A DNA stretch of 64,000 bases. Source: Intrasporangiaceae bacterium URHB0013. GTDB lineage: Bacteria > Actinomycetota > Actinomycetes > Actinomycetales > Dermatophilaceae. The DNA is taken from NCBI GenBank assembly GCA_000620545.1, contig KK211150.1:539423-603422 (forward strand), read 5' to 3'. Below are positions 25,312 to 34,553 of this stretch, piece by piece. Under the pieces are notes generated by a model that saw only the letters and a list, made by a program, of their open reading frames with translations, did no database searches and had not been told where the DNA came from. Numbering within the stretch: the stretch's first letter is position 1; each line of letters opens with the position of its first letter. Both the position numbers and the translations under genes were made by a program.

Positions 25312-26943
25312 ATGAAGGTACTCGGGATCAACGCGCTCTTCCACGACCCGGCGGCTGCCCTCGTCGTGAACGGGGTCACGGTCGCCGCCCTCGAGGAGGA
25401 GCGGCTCACGCGACGCAAGCACGGTCATCGGCCGGTTCCGTTCGCCGCCTGGGAGCTTCCCGAGCTGGCGGCGCGATGGTGCCTGGAGAGTGCCGGCATC
25501 GAGCCGGCCGACCTCGATGCCGTTGCGTACTCGTACGATCCGGCCCTTGCCGAGCCGAGTGACCAATTGGGTCTGGACGACCCGTGGGACCATCTGCGTC
25601 AGACCTATGCCCGGCGTGCACCCGGTTTCATCGCGAGCGCCCTCCCGGGCCTCGACCCGGAACGAGTGCACTTCGTGCCCCATCACGTCGCGCATGCCGC
25701 CTCCGCCGCCCTGGCCGGACCCGCAGCGGACACGGACGTTCTGGTGCTCGACGGGCGCGGGGAGTGTGCCAGTCACCTCGCGGGACACTATGCCGATGGG
25801 CAACTGAAAACGCTTGCGACGCAACGACTTCCACACTCCTTGGGTCTGCTCTATGAGGACGTGACCCAGCACCTCGGCTTCCTCCGCAGCAGCGACGAGT
25901 ACAAGGTCATGGCGTTGGCGTCCTACGGCACACCCACGTTCGCCGACGTGCTGCGCCGCGCTGTGACCGCGGCACCCGACGGCGGGTTCCGCACCGAGCC
26001 GGTGGAATGGGACGCGTTGGCGCCGCGACTGCGACCGGGTGACCCGTGGACGCAGCAGCATGCCGACCTGGCCGCGAGCGTGCAGGTCCGCCTCGAGGAG
26101 GTGCTGCTCGAGCTGGTCGGCTGGCTGCAGGACCGCACGGGCGCCCGGCAGCTCGCACTGGCGGGCGGCGTCGCGCTCAACTGCGTCGCGAACTCCCGGC
26201 TGCACGCGGACGGGCCGTACGACGACGTGTGGGTGCAGCCGGCTGCCGGCGACGCAGGCACGGCCCTCGGCGCGGCGCTGACCGTGGCGACCGACGGCGG
26301 TGACCGGTGCGCACCCATGCCCGGCGCCGACCTGGGCCGCTCGTGGGACGACGACGACCTCGAAACGGTCCTCCGGACGGCACGCCTGCCCTACGAGCGC
26401 TCGGGTGACGTCGCCGGTGCGGTGGCGTCGGTTCTCGCAGCAGACGGCATCGTCGCCTGGTTCCAGGGCCGCAGCGAGTACGGTCCTCGTGCCCTCGGGC
26501 ACCGGTCGCTGCTGGCGCACCCGGGTCGGGCCGAGAACCTCGAAAGGCTCAACGACGTCAAGGGGCGCGAGCAGTTCCGCCCTGTGGCCCCCATGGTCCG
26601 AGTCGAGCGGGCGGCAGAGATCTTCGGACGCGGTCCGCTCCCCTCGCCCTACATGCTCTTTGTCCACGACGTGAATCCCGAGTGGCGCCAACGCATCCCA
26701 GCCGTGGTGCATGTCGACGGGACGGCCCGGGTCCAGACGGTCGACGCGGCACAGGAACCGCTCGTGGCACGGATGTTGGAGGCCTTCGAGAGCCTGACGG
26801 GTGTCCCGGTCGTCGTCAACACCAGCCTCAACACCGCAGGGCGGCCCATGGTCGACAGCCCTCGCGACGCCCTCGAGTGCTTCGGTTCCGCGCCGGTGGA
26901 CCTCCTCGCGCTGGGACCGTTCGTCGTGAGGCGGCCCCGGTGA
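25312..26943 (+). CDS. NodU/CmcH family carbamoyltransferase
   Basis: A 543-residue enzyme of the family that moves a carbamoyl group from carbamoyl phosphate, via carbamoyl-AMP, to a hydroxyl of a sugar or antibiotic. The N-terminal Kae1/TsaD-like domain has VLGINALFHDPAAAL, the metal site HHVAHAASA and the nucleotide motif LALAGGVALNCVANS. The C-terminal domain has YGPRALGHRSLLAHP and VVVNTSLNTAGRPMV. GGAGG precedes the ATG. It opens the eight-gene coupled operon (GTGA overlap with the next gene), so the acceptor is most likely a sugar of the heptose-containing glycan. Confidence 0.93.
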   Translation: MKVLGINALFHDPAAALVVNGVTVAALEEERLTRRKHGHRPVPFAAWELPELAARWCLESAGIEPADLDAVAYSYDPALAEPSDQLGLDDPWDHLRQTYARRAPGFIASALPGLDPERVHFVPHHVAHAASAALAGPAADTDVLVLDGRGECASHLAGHYADGQLKTLATQRLPHSLGLLYEDVTQHLGFLRSSDEYKVMALASYGTPTFADVLRRAVTAAPDGGFRTEPVEWDALAPRLRPGDPWTQQHADLAASVQVRLEEVLLELVGWLQDRTGARQLALAGGVALNCVANSRLHADGPYDDVWVQPAAGDAGTALGAALTVATDGGDRCAPMPGADLGRSWDDDDLETVLRTARLPYERSGDVAGAVASVLAADGIVAWFQGRSEYGPRALGHRSLLAHPGRAENLERLNDVKGREQFRPVAPMVRVERAAEIFGRGPLPSPYMLFVHDVNPEWRQRIPAVVHVDGTARVQTVDAAQEPLVARMLEAFESLTGVPVVVNTSLNTAGRPMVDSPRDALECFGSAPVDLLALGPFVVRRPR

Positions 26944-28463
26944 CGAGAGACCGCGCGGAGGACGGACCCACCCGGACGACGATCGTCGTGCCGACGGTCG
27001 GACGCGAGAGCCTGCAGACCTTGCTCGAGAGCCTGGCGGCGCAGTCCACGCGCGTCACCGCGCCCGTCCTGCTCGTCGACGACCGCCCGGGAGGGCACGA
27101 CCTGGGCCCGCCGGCGCGGCTCCGCGAGCTGCCCTTCGACGCCACGGTGCTCACCAGCGGTGGACGTGGCCCCGCCGCGGCGCGCAACCTCGGCTGGCGG
27201 CATGCCCGTACCCCGTGGGTCTCCTTCCTCGACGACGACGTCCTGCCCGGACCGACCTGGTACGCGGACCTGCTCGAGGACCTTGCCGCCTCGGGGCCCG
27301 AGGTCGTTGGCAGCCAAGGGCACGTTCAGGTGCCGCTGCCGACCGACCGCAGGCCCGACGACTGGGAACGCTCGACGGCCGGCCTCCAGGGGGCGCCGTG
27401 GATCACGGCCGATCTGTCGTACCGGCGCTCGGCGCTCGCCTCCGTGGGAGGCTTCGACGAGCGCTTCCCACGGGCCTACCGGGAGGACGTCGACCTCGGG
27501 CTCCGGGTCACCGCCTCGACGGGACGCATCGACTGGGGGCGCCGTCAGGTCCTCCACCCCGTCCGGCCGGCCGACGGCTGGGTGAGTGTGCGGCGGCAGG
27601 TCGGAAACGTCGACGACGCGCTCATGCGCCGGCTGCACGGCCGGGACTGGCGAGTGCGCGGACACGCACCGCGGGGCCGGCTGCGTCTGCACTCCGTCAC
27701 GGCGGCCGCCGGCGTCACGGCCCTGGTCGCGACGCTGGCCGGTCGACGCCGTGCGGCTGCCGTCGCGGGGCTCGGCTGGGCAGCGCTGACAGCCCAGTTC
27801 GCGGTCGCTCGCGTGCGTCCCGGACCGCGCCATGCCGCCGAGGTCGTCCGCATGACCCTCACCAGCGTCGTCATCCCCTTCGCCGCCGTGACGTATGCCG
27901 TCCGTGGACGGGTGCGGCACCGTCGGGCCGGGCCGTGGTGCGGGGCGCCCGACCTCGTCCTGCTCGACCGTGACGGCACCATCGTGCACGACGTCCCCTA
28001 CAACACCGACCCCGAGGCGGTACGGGCCATGAGCGGTGCCCGTGAGTCACTGGACCGCCTGCGTCACAACGGAATTCGTGTCGGTGTCGTGACCAACCAG
28101 TCCGGCGTGGGGCGGGGGATGATCAGCCCTGAGGAGCTCGACGCGGTGAACGCCCGGGTGCGAGAGCTGCTCGGACCGTTCGACGTCTGGTGCGAGTGCG
28201 TGCATGCGCCCGAGGAGGGATGCGCCTGCCGCAAGCCGGAGCCGGGCCTCGTCCTGGAGGCGTGCGCCCGGATGGACGTCGAGCCGCGTCGTACCGTCGT
28301 GGTGGGCGACATCGCCGGCGACGTCGCCGCGGCCCGCGCCGCGGGCGCCAGGGGCGTGCTCGTGCCCACCGGTGCCACTCGACGCGACGAGGTGGCTCGC
28401 GCTGCCGTGGTGAGGAGCGACCTCGGCTCCGTCGTCGACGACCTGCTGGGGGGTCGCTGGTGA
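26940..28463 (+). CDS. GT2 glycosyltransferase fused to GmhB-like HAD phosphatase
   Basis: A 507-residue fusion. Residues about 10-260 are a GT2 glycosyltransferase (TIVVPTVGRESLQTLLESL, GRGPAAARNLGW, metal-binding DDD at 98-100, YREDVDLGLRV). Residues about 262-320 hold hydrophobic stretches that may sit in the membrane. Residues about 335-507 are a D-glycero-D-manno-heptose-1,7-bisphosphate phosphatase: LDRDGT (342-347), VVTNQSG and the zinc motif CECVHAPEEGCACRKPEPG. It removes the C7 phosphate between the kinase and adenylyltransferase steps of HldE. The GTG start overlaps the upstream stop. Fusion of sugar-nucleotide synthesis and transfer is unusual. Confidence 0.9.
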   Translation: MTRDRAEDGPTRTTIVVPTVGRESLQTLLESLAAQSTRVTAPVLLVDDRPGGHDLGPPARLRELPFDATVLTSGGRGPAAARNLGWRHARTPWVSFLDDDVLPGPTWYADLLEDLAASGPEVVGSQGHVQVPLPTDRRPDDWERSTAGLQGAPWITADLSYRRSALASVGGFDERFPRAYREDVDLGLRVTASTGRIDWGRRQVLHPVRPADGWVSVRRQVGNVDDALMRRLHGRDWRVRGHAPRGRLRLHSVTAAAGVTALVATLAGRRRAAAVAGLGWAALTAQFAVARVRPGPRHAAEVVRMTLTSVVIPFAAVTYAVRGRVRHRRAGPWCGAPDLVLLDRDGTIVHDVPYNTDPEAVRAMSGARESLDRLRHNGIRVGVVTNQSGVGRGMISPEELDAVNARVRELLGPFDVWCECVHAPEEGCACRKPEPGLVLEACARMDVEPRRTVVVGDIAGDVAAARAAGARGVLVPTGATRRDEVARAAVVRSDLGSVVDDLLGGRW

Positions 28464-29551
28464 CCCACGTGCTCGTCGTGAGACTGGACAACGCCGGTGA
28501 CGTGCTCCTGGCGGGGCCGGCCGTGCGCGCCGTGGCGGGCGGCGCCGAGCGCGTCACCCTCCTGTGCGGGCCCCATGGCGCCGACGCGGGCCGGCTGCTG
28601 CCGGGCGTCGACTCGGTCGTGCAGTGGTCCTGCCCCTGGATCGACCCGGCACCGGCGCCCGTGGGGAACGAGGACGTGGACCGGATCATCGCCTCGGTCC
28701 GCGAGCTGGCCCCCGACCGGGCCCTCGTGCTCACGTCGTTCCACCAGTCCCCCCTGCCGACGGCACTGCTCCTGCGGTTGGCGGGAGTGCCGTGGATCGG
28801 CGCGGCGAGCGAGGACTATCCCGGCAGCCTCCTCGACCTGCGGCACCGTCCCCGCGACGGCCTGCACGAGGTCGAGCGTGCGCTCTCCCTCGTAGAGGCC
28901 GCCGGGTACGCCCTGCCCGTCGGCGACGACGGGCGCCTCGCCGTTCGGTCCCAGCCGCACCCACGGCCGCCGTGGTCCGCCGAGTTCGTCGTGCTGCACC
29001 CGGGGGCCTCGGTCCCCGCCCGGGCCTGGCCCGAGCACCACTGGCGCGACCTGGCCCGGCTGTTGGCCGAGCGGGGCGCACGGGTGGTCGTGACCGGAGG
29101 CCCCGGCGACTGCGCACTCACGCGCGGCGTGGCGGCGGCATACGGCAGCGGCGACGTCGTCGACCTCGGCGGGCGCACGTCGTTCGCCGAGCTCGCCGGG
29201 GTGCTGCGGGCCGCGTCCGTCGTGGTGGCGGCCAACACGGGCCCCGCCCACCTCGCGGCGGCCGTCGGCACCCCCGTCGTGTCACTCTTCGCGCCCACGG
29301 TGCCCTTCGAGAGGTGGCGCCCGTGGGGGGTCCCGGTCGTTGCCCTCGGGCGCGGTGACTCCCCCTGTCGTGGCACCCGGGTCACCGAGTGCCCGTTCCC
29401 CGGCCATCCGTGCCTGTCGGGGGTGAGCGCCGCCGACGTCGTGCACGCCCTCGACTCCCTCGCGCCTCGGGCGCGTACGTCCCACTCCTTCCCCGGCGCG
29501 TCGGCTGACGCCCCCACGCTTGTCCGGGCCATCCCAGGAGGTATCAGATGA
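28460..29551 (+). CDS. GT9 family (heptosyltransferase-like) glycosyltransferase
   Basis: A 363-residue GT-B protein related to ADP-heptose:LPS heptosyltransferases. The N-terminus VTHVLVVRLDNAGDVLLAGPAVRAV carries the acidic catalytic residue after a leucine-rich strand. VVLHPGASVPARAWPEHHWRDLARLL and the VVAANTGPAHLAAAVGTPVVSLFAP block are diagnostic for GT9. It is one of two GT9 proteins in the operon, consistent with a two-heptose or heptose-repeat structure. The GTG start overlaps the fusion gene stop, and its own stop overlaps the GT4 start (ATGA). The last ~25 residues look disordered. Confidence 0.9.
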   Translation: MTHVLVVRLDNAGDVLLAGPAVRAVAGGAERVTLLCGPHGADAGRLLPGVDSVVQWSCPWIDPAPAPVGNEDVDRIIASVRELAPDRALVLTSFHQSPLPTALLLRLAGVPWIGAASEDYPGSLLDLRHRPRDGLHEVERALSLVEAAGYALPVGDDGRLAVRSQPHPRPPWSAEFVVLHPGASVPARAWPEHHWRDLARLLAERGARVVVTGGPGDCALTRGVAAAYGSGDVVDLGGRTSFAELAGVLRAASVVVAANTGPAHLAAAVGTPVVSLFAPTVPFERWRPWGVPVVALGRGDSPCRGTRVTECPFPGHPCLSGVSAADVVHALDSLAPRARTSHSFPGASADAPTLVRAIPGGIR

Positions 29552-30750
29552 GGATCGCGATGGTGTCCGAGCACGCCAACCCGCTGGCCCTGCTCGGCGG
29601 CGCCGACGCCGGCGGCCAGAACGTCCACGTCGGTGCCCTGTCGGCGCAGCTCGCCGAACGCGGGCACGACGTGACGGTCTACAGCAGGTGGACCGCACCG
29701 GACGTGGCCGAGCGCGTGCGGACCCCCGAGGGGTACGTGGTCGAGCACGTGCCGGTGGGACCTCCGGAGGACGTGCCCAAGGACCACCTCCTGCCGTACA
29801 TGCCGGCCTTCGCCCGCTACCTCGAGGCGCGCTGGCGCGAGCATCCCGTCGACGTCGTCCATGCGCACTTCTGGATGAGCGGCGTGGCGAGCACCCGCGC
29901 TGCCAGGCACGTCGACGTCCCCGTCGTGCAGACCTTCCATGCGCTCGGGACGGTGAAGCGCCGCCAGCAGGGTGACCGCGACACGAGCCCGCCGGAGCGG
30001 CTCGGCATCGAGCGACGGCTCTGCCGACAGGTGGACCACGTGGTCGCGACTTGTACCGACGAGGTCGAGGAGCTCGGCCGGATGGGGCTGCCGGCGCGGC
30101 GCGCGACCGTCGTGCCGTGCGGCGTGGACACCGACCTCTTCCGGCCGTATGCCGTCGACCCCGCCCCGCGACCGAGGCTGCTCTCCGTGGGGCGGCTCGT
30201 CGAGCGCAAGGGCGTCGGCAACGCGATCGAGGCGCTCGCCGCCCTGCCGGACGTCGACCTCGTCGTCGCAGGCGGGCCGGAGCCGACCCGCCTCGACGAG
30301 GACCCGGAGATCCGACGCCTGCGCGAGGTCGCCCACCGTTGCGGTGTCGTGGACCGGGTCCGCTTCATCGGCGCTGTCGGCCGTGACGACGTGCCGCGCC
30401 TGATGAACGAGGCCGACGTCGTCGTGGCAGTGCCGTGGTACGAGCCGTTCGGGATCGTGCCGGTCGAGGCCATGGCCTGCGGGCGGCCCATCGTGGGGTC
30501 CGCCGTGGGCGGCCTGCTCGACACGGTGCTGCCAGGGCTGACCGGCGAGCTCGTGCCCCCGCGTCGTCCGGACCTGCTGGCGGGCGCGGTGCGCCGGCTC
30601 GTCGAGGACCCGGAACGTCGCGCGGCCTACGGGCGTGCGGGCCGCGACCGGGCGGTGGCGCTCTACCGCTGGTCCTGCGTGGCCGAGCGCACGGAGGACG
30701 TGTACGCCCGAGTCGCTGCTGCCGCGTCGCGACGGGCGGTCGCACCGTGA
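29548..30750 (+). CDS. GT4 family glycosyltransferase
   Basis: A 400-residue retaining GT-B enzyme. The N-terminal domain starts MRIAMVSEHANPL and has GGADAGGQNVHVGALSAQLAERGH, as in MshA/sucrose synthase-like GT4 enzymes, then HAHFWMSG. The C-terminal donor domain has the start LLSVGRLVERKGV and the E-x7-E motif in PWYEPFGIVPVEAMACGRP. A nucleotide-sugar donor is certain from the fold but its identity is not. It is coupled by four-base overlaps to GT9 and gmhA. Within the operon it probably adds a non-heptose sugar or a D,D-heptose. Confidence 0.9.
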   Translation: MRIAMVSEHANPLALLGGADAGGQNVHVGALSAQLAERGHDVTVYSRWTAPDVAERVRTPEGYVVEHVPVGPPEDVPKDHLLPYMPAFARYLEARWREHPVDVVHAHFWMSGVASTRAARHVDVPVVQTFHALGTVKRRQQGDRDTSPPERLGIERRLCRQVDHVVATCTDEVEELGRMGLPARRATVVPCGVDTDLFRPYAVDPAPRPRLLSVGRLVERKGVGNAIEALAALPDVDLVVAGGPEPTRLDEDPEIRRLREVAHRCGVVDRVRFIGAVGRDDVPRLMNEADVVVAVPWYEPFGIVPVEAMACGRPIVGSAVGGLLDTVLPGLTGELVPPRRPDLLAGAVRRLVEDPERRAAYGRAGRDRAVALYRWSCVAERTEDVYARVAAAASRRAVAP

Positions 30751-31382
30751 ACGCCGGCCGGACGACCTTCACGCCGTGCGACCACGAGCACCTGGCGGCG
30801 CTCATCGCCGCGACGGCGACCTTCAGCCCCTGCGTCGAGCTCGCCGACCGCTGGGGAGCCCGACTCGGCGAGGTGCTCGACCACGGGTCCCGACTGCTGG
30901 CTGCCGGCAACGGGGGCAGCGCCGCGCAGGCCCAGCACCTGACGGCCGAGCTCGTCGGGCGGTACCGCCTCGACCGCAGACCGTTCTCGGCGATCTGTCT
31001 GAGCGCCGAGACCTCCACCCTGACCGCCGTGGTCAACGACTATCCACCGGAGGAGCTCTTCGCGAGGCAGGTGGAGGCGCACGGCCGGGAGGGTGACGTG
31101 CTCGTCCTGCTGTCCACGAGCGGACGCAGCCCCAACGTCGTCGAGGCAGCCCGCCGAGGCCGTGAGCACGGCCTGACCGTCTGGGCCCTGACGGGGCCAG
31201 CTCCCAACCCGCTCGCCGAGGCCGCCCACGAGGCGCTCACCGTCGACGCCGAGTACACGGCCACCGTCCAGGAGCTGCACCTCGTCGCGGTCCACATCCT
31301 GTGCGCCGGCCTCGACCGGTTCCTCGGCGTGCTTCCCGCGCGCACGTCAGAGGACGTGCCACCCGTCAGGAGGCCCGCATGA
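30747..31382 (+). CDS. gmhA: Phosphoheptose isomerase
   Basis: A 211-residue SIS-domain enzyme that converts sedoheptulose 7-phosphate to D-glycero-D-manno-heptose 7-phosphate, the first committed heptose step. Conserved GmhA blocks are present: AAGNGGSAAQAQHLTAELVGRY (about 52-73, including the zinc-site His), NDYPPEELFARQVEAHG, LLSTSGRSPNVVEAA and the C-terminal TVQELHLVAVHILC with the catalytic Glu/His. The frame is open upstream, but GTG 30747 overlaps the GT4 stop and gives the normal length. The stop overlaps the hldE start. Confidence 0.92.
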   Translation: MNAGRTTFTPCDHEHLAALIAATATFSPCVELADRWGARLGEVLDHGSRLLAAGNGGSAAQAQHLTAELVGRYRLDRRPFSAICLSAETSTLTAVVNDYPPEELFARQVEAHGREGDVLVLLSTSGRSPNVVEAARRGREHGLTVWALTGPAPNPLAEAAHEALTVDAEYTATVQELHLVAVHILCAGLDRFLGVLPARTSEDVPPVRRPA

Positions 31383-32830
31383 GAGCGCCGCTCGTTCTCA
31401 TCGGCGACGCCCTCCTCGACGTCGACATCGAGGGCCACGCGAGCCGGCTGAGCCCCGACGCGCCGGTGCCCGTGCTCGACGACCTCGTCGAGCGGGCCCG
31501 CCCCGGCGGAGCCGCCCTGGCCGCCGCCCTGGCGCACCGCGACGGTGTGGACGTCGTGCTCGTCACGGCGCTCGGCGACGATGAGGCAGGCCGGCGCCTG
31601 CGACACCTGCTGGACGGCGTCGAGGTGGTCGCCCTCGACGCCCGCGGCGCGACGCCCGTCAAGCGCAGGGTCCGTGCGGACGGCCAGTCCCTCGTCCGCC
31701 TCGACTCCGGCGGTGTCCCGGGCGGAGTCGCAGCGGCACCGCAGCGGGCGCTCGACGCGGTGCGCGCAGGCGGCGCCGTGCTCGTGTCCGACTACGGCCG
31801 CGGTTCCGTGGATGCCGAGGGCCTGCGTGACGTGCTCGTCGACGTCGCGGGTGACATCCCCGTCGTCTGGGACCCGCACCCCCGCGGTGGGGAACCGACG
31901 CGCGGTGCCCGGCTCGTCACACCCAACGAGGACGAGGCAGCGGTCCTGGCCGCCCGCCGGGGGCTCGAGACGCAGGGCCCGCGTCACTCGCTCGTCAGCG
32001 TCCGTCGGCGTGCGGAGGCGCTGGGACGGGTGTGGCAGTCACGCGGCGTCGCCGTGACGCTCGGCGCCCGCGGCGCGCTCCTGACCTACGGCGCGGGCAC
32101 CCCGGTGCTGGTCCCCGCCCCGGACGTGCCGTGCGTCGACGCGTGCGGGGCGGGGGACCGCTTTGCCGTGTCCGCGGCGGTCGCCCTCGGCTCGGGCGCG
32201 GTCATCGCCGACGCCGTGGCCGAGGGCGTGCGTCGCGCGGCCCGGTACGTCGCCGGAGGCGGCCCGGCCGTGCTCGACCAGCACACCGGTGCCTCGCCCG
32301 CCTGGCAGACCCTGGGCGATGCCGGAACGGGCGCCACCGGCGGCACGGGAGACCGGGAGGATCGCCGGCCGACCGTCGTCGCGACCGGCGGCTGCTTCGA
32401 CCTGCTGCACACGGGTCACGTCGAGACCCTGCGGGCGGCCCGCGCCCTGGGCGACCGGCTCGTGGTGTGCCTCAACTCCGACGCCTCGGTCCGCCGCCTC
32501 AAGGGACCGGGACGCCCGATCGTTTCCGAGGCCGATCGTGCGCGCGTGCTGCTGGCCCTGGAGTGCGTCGACGAGGTCGTCCTCTTCGACGAGGACACGC
32601 CCGTCGAGGTGCTGCGCCGCGTGCGCCCTGCGATCTGGACGAAGGGCGGCGACTACGCGGGCGCCGAGGTGCCGGAGCTGGCCGTCCTCGAGGAGTGGGA
32701 CGGACAGGCCGTCGTGCTGCCGTACGTCGAGGGCCGCTCGACGACGGCCATGGTGGCGGCGGCCTCGGGGCCGGGTGCCGCACCGCTAGGAGCGGCTTCT
32801 GCCGCACGAACCGAGAGGAGTGACGCATGA
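31379..32830 (+). CDS. hldE: Bifunctional heptose 7-phosphate kinase / heptose 1-phosphate adenylyltransferase
   Basis: A 483-residue two-domain enzyme. Residues about 1-315 are a PfkB-type kinase (LIGDALLDVDIEG, ARPGGAALAAALA, catalytic DACGAGDRFAVSAA) that makes heptose 1,7-bisphosphate. Residues about 335-480 are a nucleotidyltransferase with the HxGH motif in TGGCFDLLHTGHVETLRAA, then NSDASVRRLKG and the C-terminal VEGRSTTAMV, making ADP-heptose. With gmhA and the gmhB domain it completes the route to ADP-D-glycero-D-manno-heptose. The epimerase HldD, which makes the L,D form, is not seen, so the D,D form may be used directly. Confidence 0.93.
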   Translation: MRAPLVLIGDALLDVDIEGHASRLSPDAPVPVLDDLVERARPGGAALAAALAHRDGVDVVLVTALGDDEAGRRLRHLLDGVEVVALDARGATPVKRRVRADGQSLVRLDSGGVPGGVAAAPQRALDAVRAGGAVLVSDYGRGSVDAEGLRDVLVDVAGDIPVVWDPHPRGGEPTRGARLVTPNEDEAAVLAARRGLETQGPRHSLVSVRRRAEALGRVWQSRGVAVTLGARGALLTYGAGTPVLVPAPDVPCVDACGAGDRFAVSAAVALGSGAVIADAVAEGVRRAARYVAGGGPAVLDQHTGASPAWQTLGDAGTGATGGTGDREDRRPTVVATGGCFDLLHTGHVETLRAARALGDRLVVCLNSDASVRRLKGPGRPIVSEADRARVLLALECVDEVVLFDEDTPVEVLRRVRPAIWTKGGDYAGAEVPELAVLEEWDGQAVVLPYVEGRSTTAMVAAASGPGAAPLGAASAARTERSDA

Positions 32831-33537
32831 CGACGTCGACAGTGGGGACCGTGCTCGTGACGGGCGGGGCCTCGGGCCTAGGGGCCGCCGTGGCGCGTGC
32901 GGTGGCCCGGGAAGGCGGTCGGCCGCTCGTCCTCGACCGGCGGATGCCGGAGCCGGGCACCGTGGACCTTCCGGAGGGGGACGTCGGCATCGTCGACCTG
33001 GCCGACCCGCGGGCGGCCGAGACGGCGGTGCGAGAGCTCGTCGAACGTGCCGGAGGGCTCGACGCCGTGGTGACGTGCGCCGGAACCGACGCGTGCGGCC
33101 GTTTCGACGAGGTGGCGGCGGCTGACTGGGAGCGCGTCGTCCAGGTCAACCTCATCGGCACGGCCGCCGTCGTCCGCGCCGCCCTCCCGTGGTTGCTCTC
33201 CGGCGGCGGGCGCGTCGTCACGGTCGCCTCGACCTTGGGGCTCCGGGTGCTCAGCGACGCAACCGCCTACTGCGCCTCGAAGTTCGGGGTCATCGGCTTC
33301 TCCCGGGCGCTCGCCGTCGAGACCCAGGGCCGCCTGGGCGTGACGACCCTCGTGCCGGGAGGCATGCACACGGCCTTCTTCGACGGCCGGCCCGAGCAGT
33401 ACCGGCCGGGACCTGACGCCAAGCTCAACCGGCCGGAGGACGTCGCGACGGCAGTCCTGTTCGCCCTTCGCCAGCCCCCGGGGTGCGAGATCCGTGAGCT
33501 CGTCGTCACGCCCTCGGTCGAGGGGTCGTGGCCCTGA
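32827..33537 (+). CDS. Short-chain dehydrogenase/reductase
   Basis: A 236-residue classical SDR: NAD(P)-binding TGGASGLGAAVA (about 14-25), the NNAG equivalent TCAGTDACG, a catalytic Ser in TVASTLG and the YCASK (Tyr/Lys) pair. There is no extended-SDR C-terminus, so it is not a standard HldD or epimerase. Being coupled to hldE (ATGA) and overlapping the next GT9 gene by ten bases, it probably oxidises or reduces a sugar nucleotide or sugar residue of the glycan; the substrate is not readable from sequence. Confidence 0.88.
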   Translation: MTTSTVGTVLVTGGASGLGAAVARAVAREGGRPLVLDRRMPEPGTVDLPEGDVGIVDLADPRAAETAVRELVERAGGLDAVVTCAGTDACGRFDEVAAADWERVVQVNLIGTAAVVRAALPWLLSGGGRVVTVASTLGLRVLSDATAYCASKFGVIGFSRALAVETQGRLGVTTLVPGGMHTAFFDGRPEQYRPGPDAKLNRPEDVATAVLFALRQPPGCEIRELVVTPSVEGSWP

Positions 33538-34553
33538 GCGGACGGGTCGTCGTCCTCCGGGCCCTCGGACTCGGGGACGTCCTGACGGCCGTGCCCGCGC
33601 TCCGTGCGGTCCGGCGCGCGCTGCCCGGTCACGAGGTCGTCCTCGCCGCTCCGGCGGTGTTCGCCGACCTCGTCGTGGCGCCCGACCTCGTCGACCGGGT
33701 GCAGCCCAGCCGGGGACTCGCGCCGGTCGAGTGGTCCGGCCCGCCACCGGACGTGGCCGTCAACCTGCACGGGTGCGGACCGCAGAGCCACCGTGTGCTG
33801 CTGGCGCTGAAACCGGCCCGTCTCGTGGCGTTCGCCTGCGCCGACGTGCACGTCCCGGGACCGCAGTGGGACCCCGGTGAGCACGAGACCCGTCGATGGT
33901 GCCGGCTCCTCGACGAGGCCGGCTGGCCGGCGGACCCGGGGCGGCTGGACCTGCCACCGACGCAGATCCCCAGCCCCGCGCCGGGCGCCGTCGTCATCCA
34001 CCCGGGTGCTGCTCACCCTTCGCGACGGTGGCCCGTCGAGCGCTTCGCCGCCGTGGCCCACTGGGCCCGACGGCAGGGTCACCGGGTCGTCGTCACCGGC
34101 TCGCCCGACGAGGTCAGCCTCGCTCGTGACGTGGCTCGCGCGAGCGGCCTCGGCAGCGGTGCCGTGCTCGCCGGACGGACCGACCTCGCGGGCCTCTCTG
34201 CGCTCGTCGCCGAGGCGCGGCTCGTCATCTGCGGCGACACGGGCGTCGCGCACCTGGCGTCGGCCCACGCGACCCCGTCGGTGGTCCTCTTCGGCCCGGT
34301 GCCACCCGCCGAGTGGGGACCGCCGAGGGCAGGCCCGCACACCGTGATCTGGCACGGCGCCGAACGGGCGCGGCAGGGTGGCCGGGGCGACCCGCTCGGT
34401 GCGGTCGTGGACCCGGCGCTCCTGCGGACGACCGTCGACGAGGTCGTCGAGGCGGCCCGTCAGCGACTCGTGACGTCGTCCTTCACCTCTGGGCAGGACG
34501 TCGGGCGGCACCCCGCCGGTCGGCGACGTGCCGAGGTGGTCTCGGACAGCTAG
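33528..34553 (+). CDS. Second GT9 family (heptosyltransferase-like) glycosyltransferase
   Basis: A 341-residue GT9 protein: VVVLRALGLGDVLTAVPALRAVRRALPG at the N-terminus with the catalytic-site Asp, then VIHPGAAHPSRRWPVERFAAVA and VICGDTGVAHLASAHATPSVVLFGP. It differs clearly from the GT9 at 28460, so the two presumably act on different acceptors. The GTG start lies within the SDR gene (10-base overlap). It is the last gene of the operon; its TAG stop shares the palindrome CTAG with the stop of the convergent decarboxylase gene, leaving no room for a terminator. Confidence 0.88.
   Translation: MALSGRVVVLRALGLGDVLTAVPALRAVRRALPGHEVVLAAPAVFADLVVAPDLVDRVQPSRGLAPVEWSGPPPDVAVNLHGCGPQSHRVLLALKPARLVAFACADVHVPGPQWDPGEHETRRWCRLLDEAGWPADPGRLDLPPTQIPSPAPGAVVIHPGAAHPSRRWPVERFAAVAHWARRQGHRVVVTGSPDEVSLARDVARASGLGSGAVLAGRTDLAGLSALVAEARLVICGDTGVAHLASAHATPSVVLFGPVPPAEWGPPRAGPHTVIWHGAERARQGGRGDPLGAVVDPALLRTTVDEVVEAARQRLVTSSFTSGQDVGRHPAGRRRAEVVSDS

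Noticed and set aside
32827-33537. SDR as the missing HldD epimerase
   Set aside because: At 236 residues with YCASK and no extended-SDR substrate domain, it is a classical SDR, not the roughly 310-residue HldD type.
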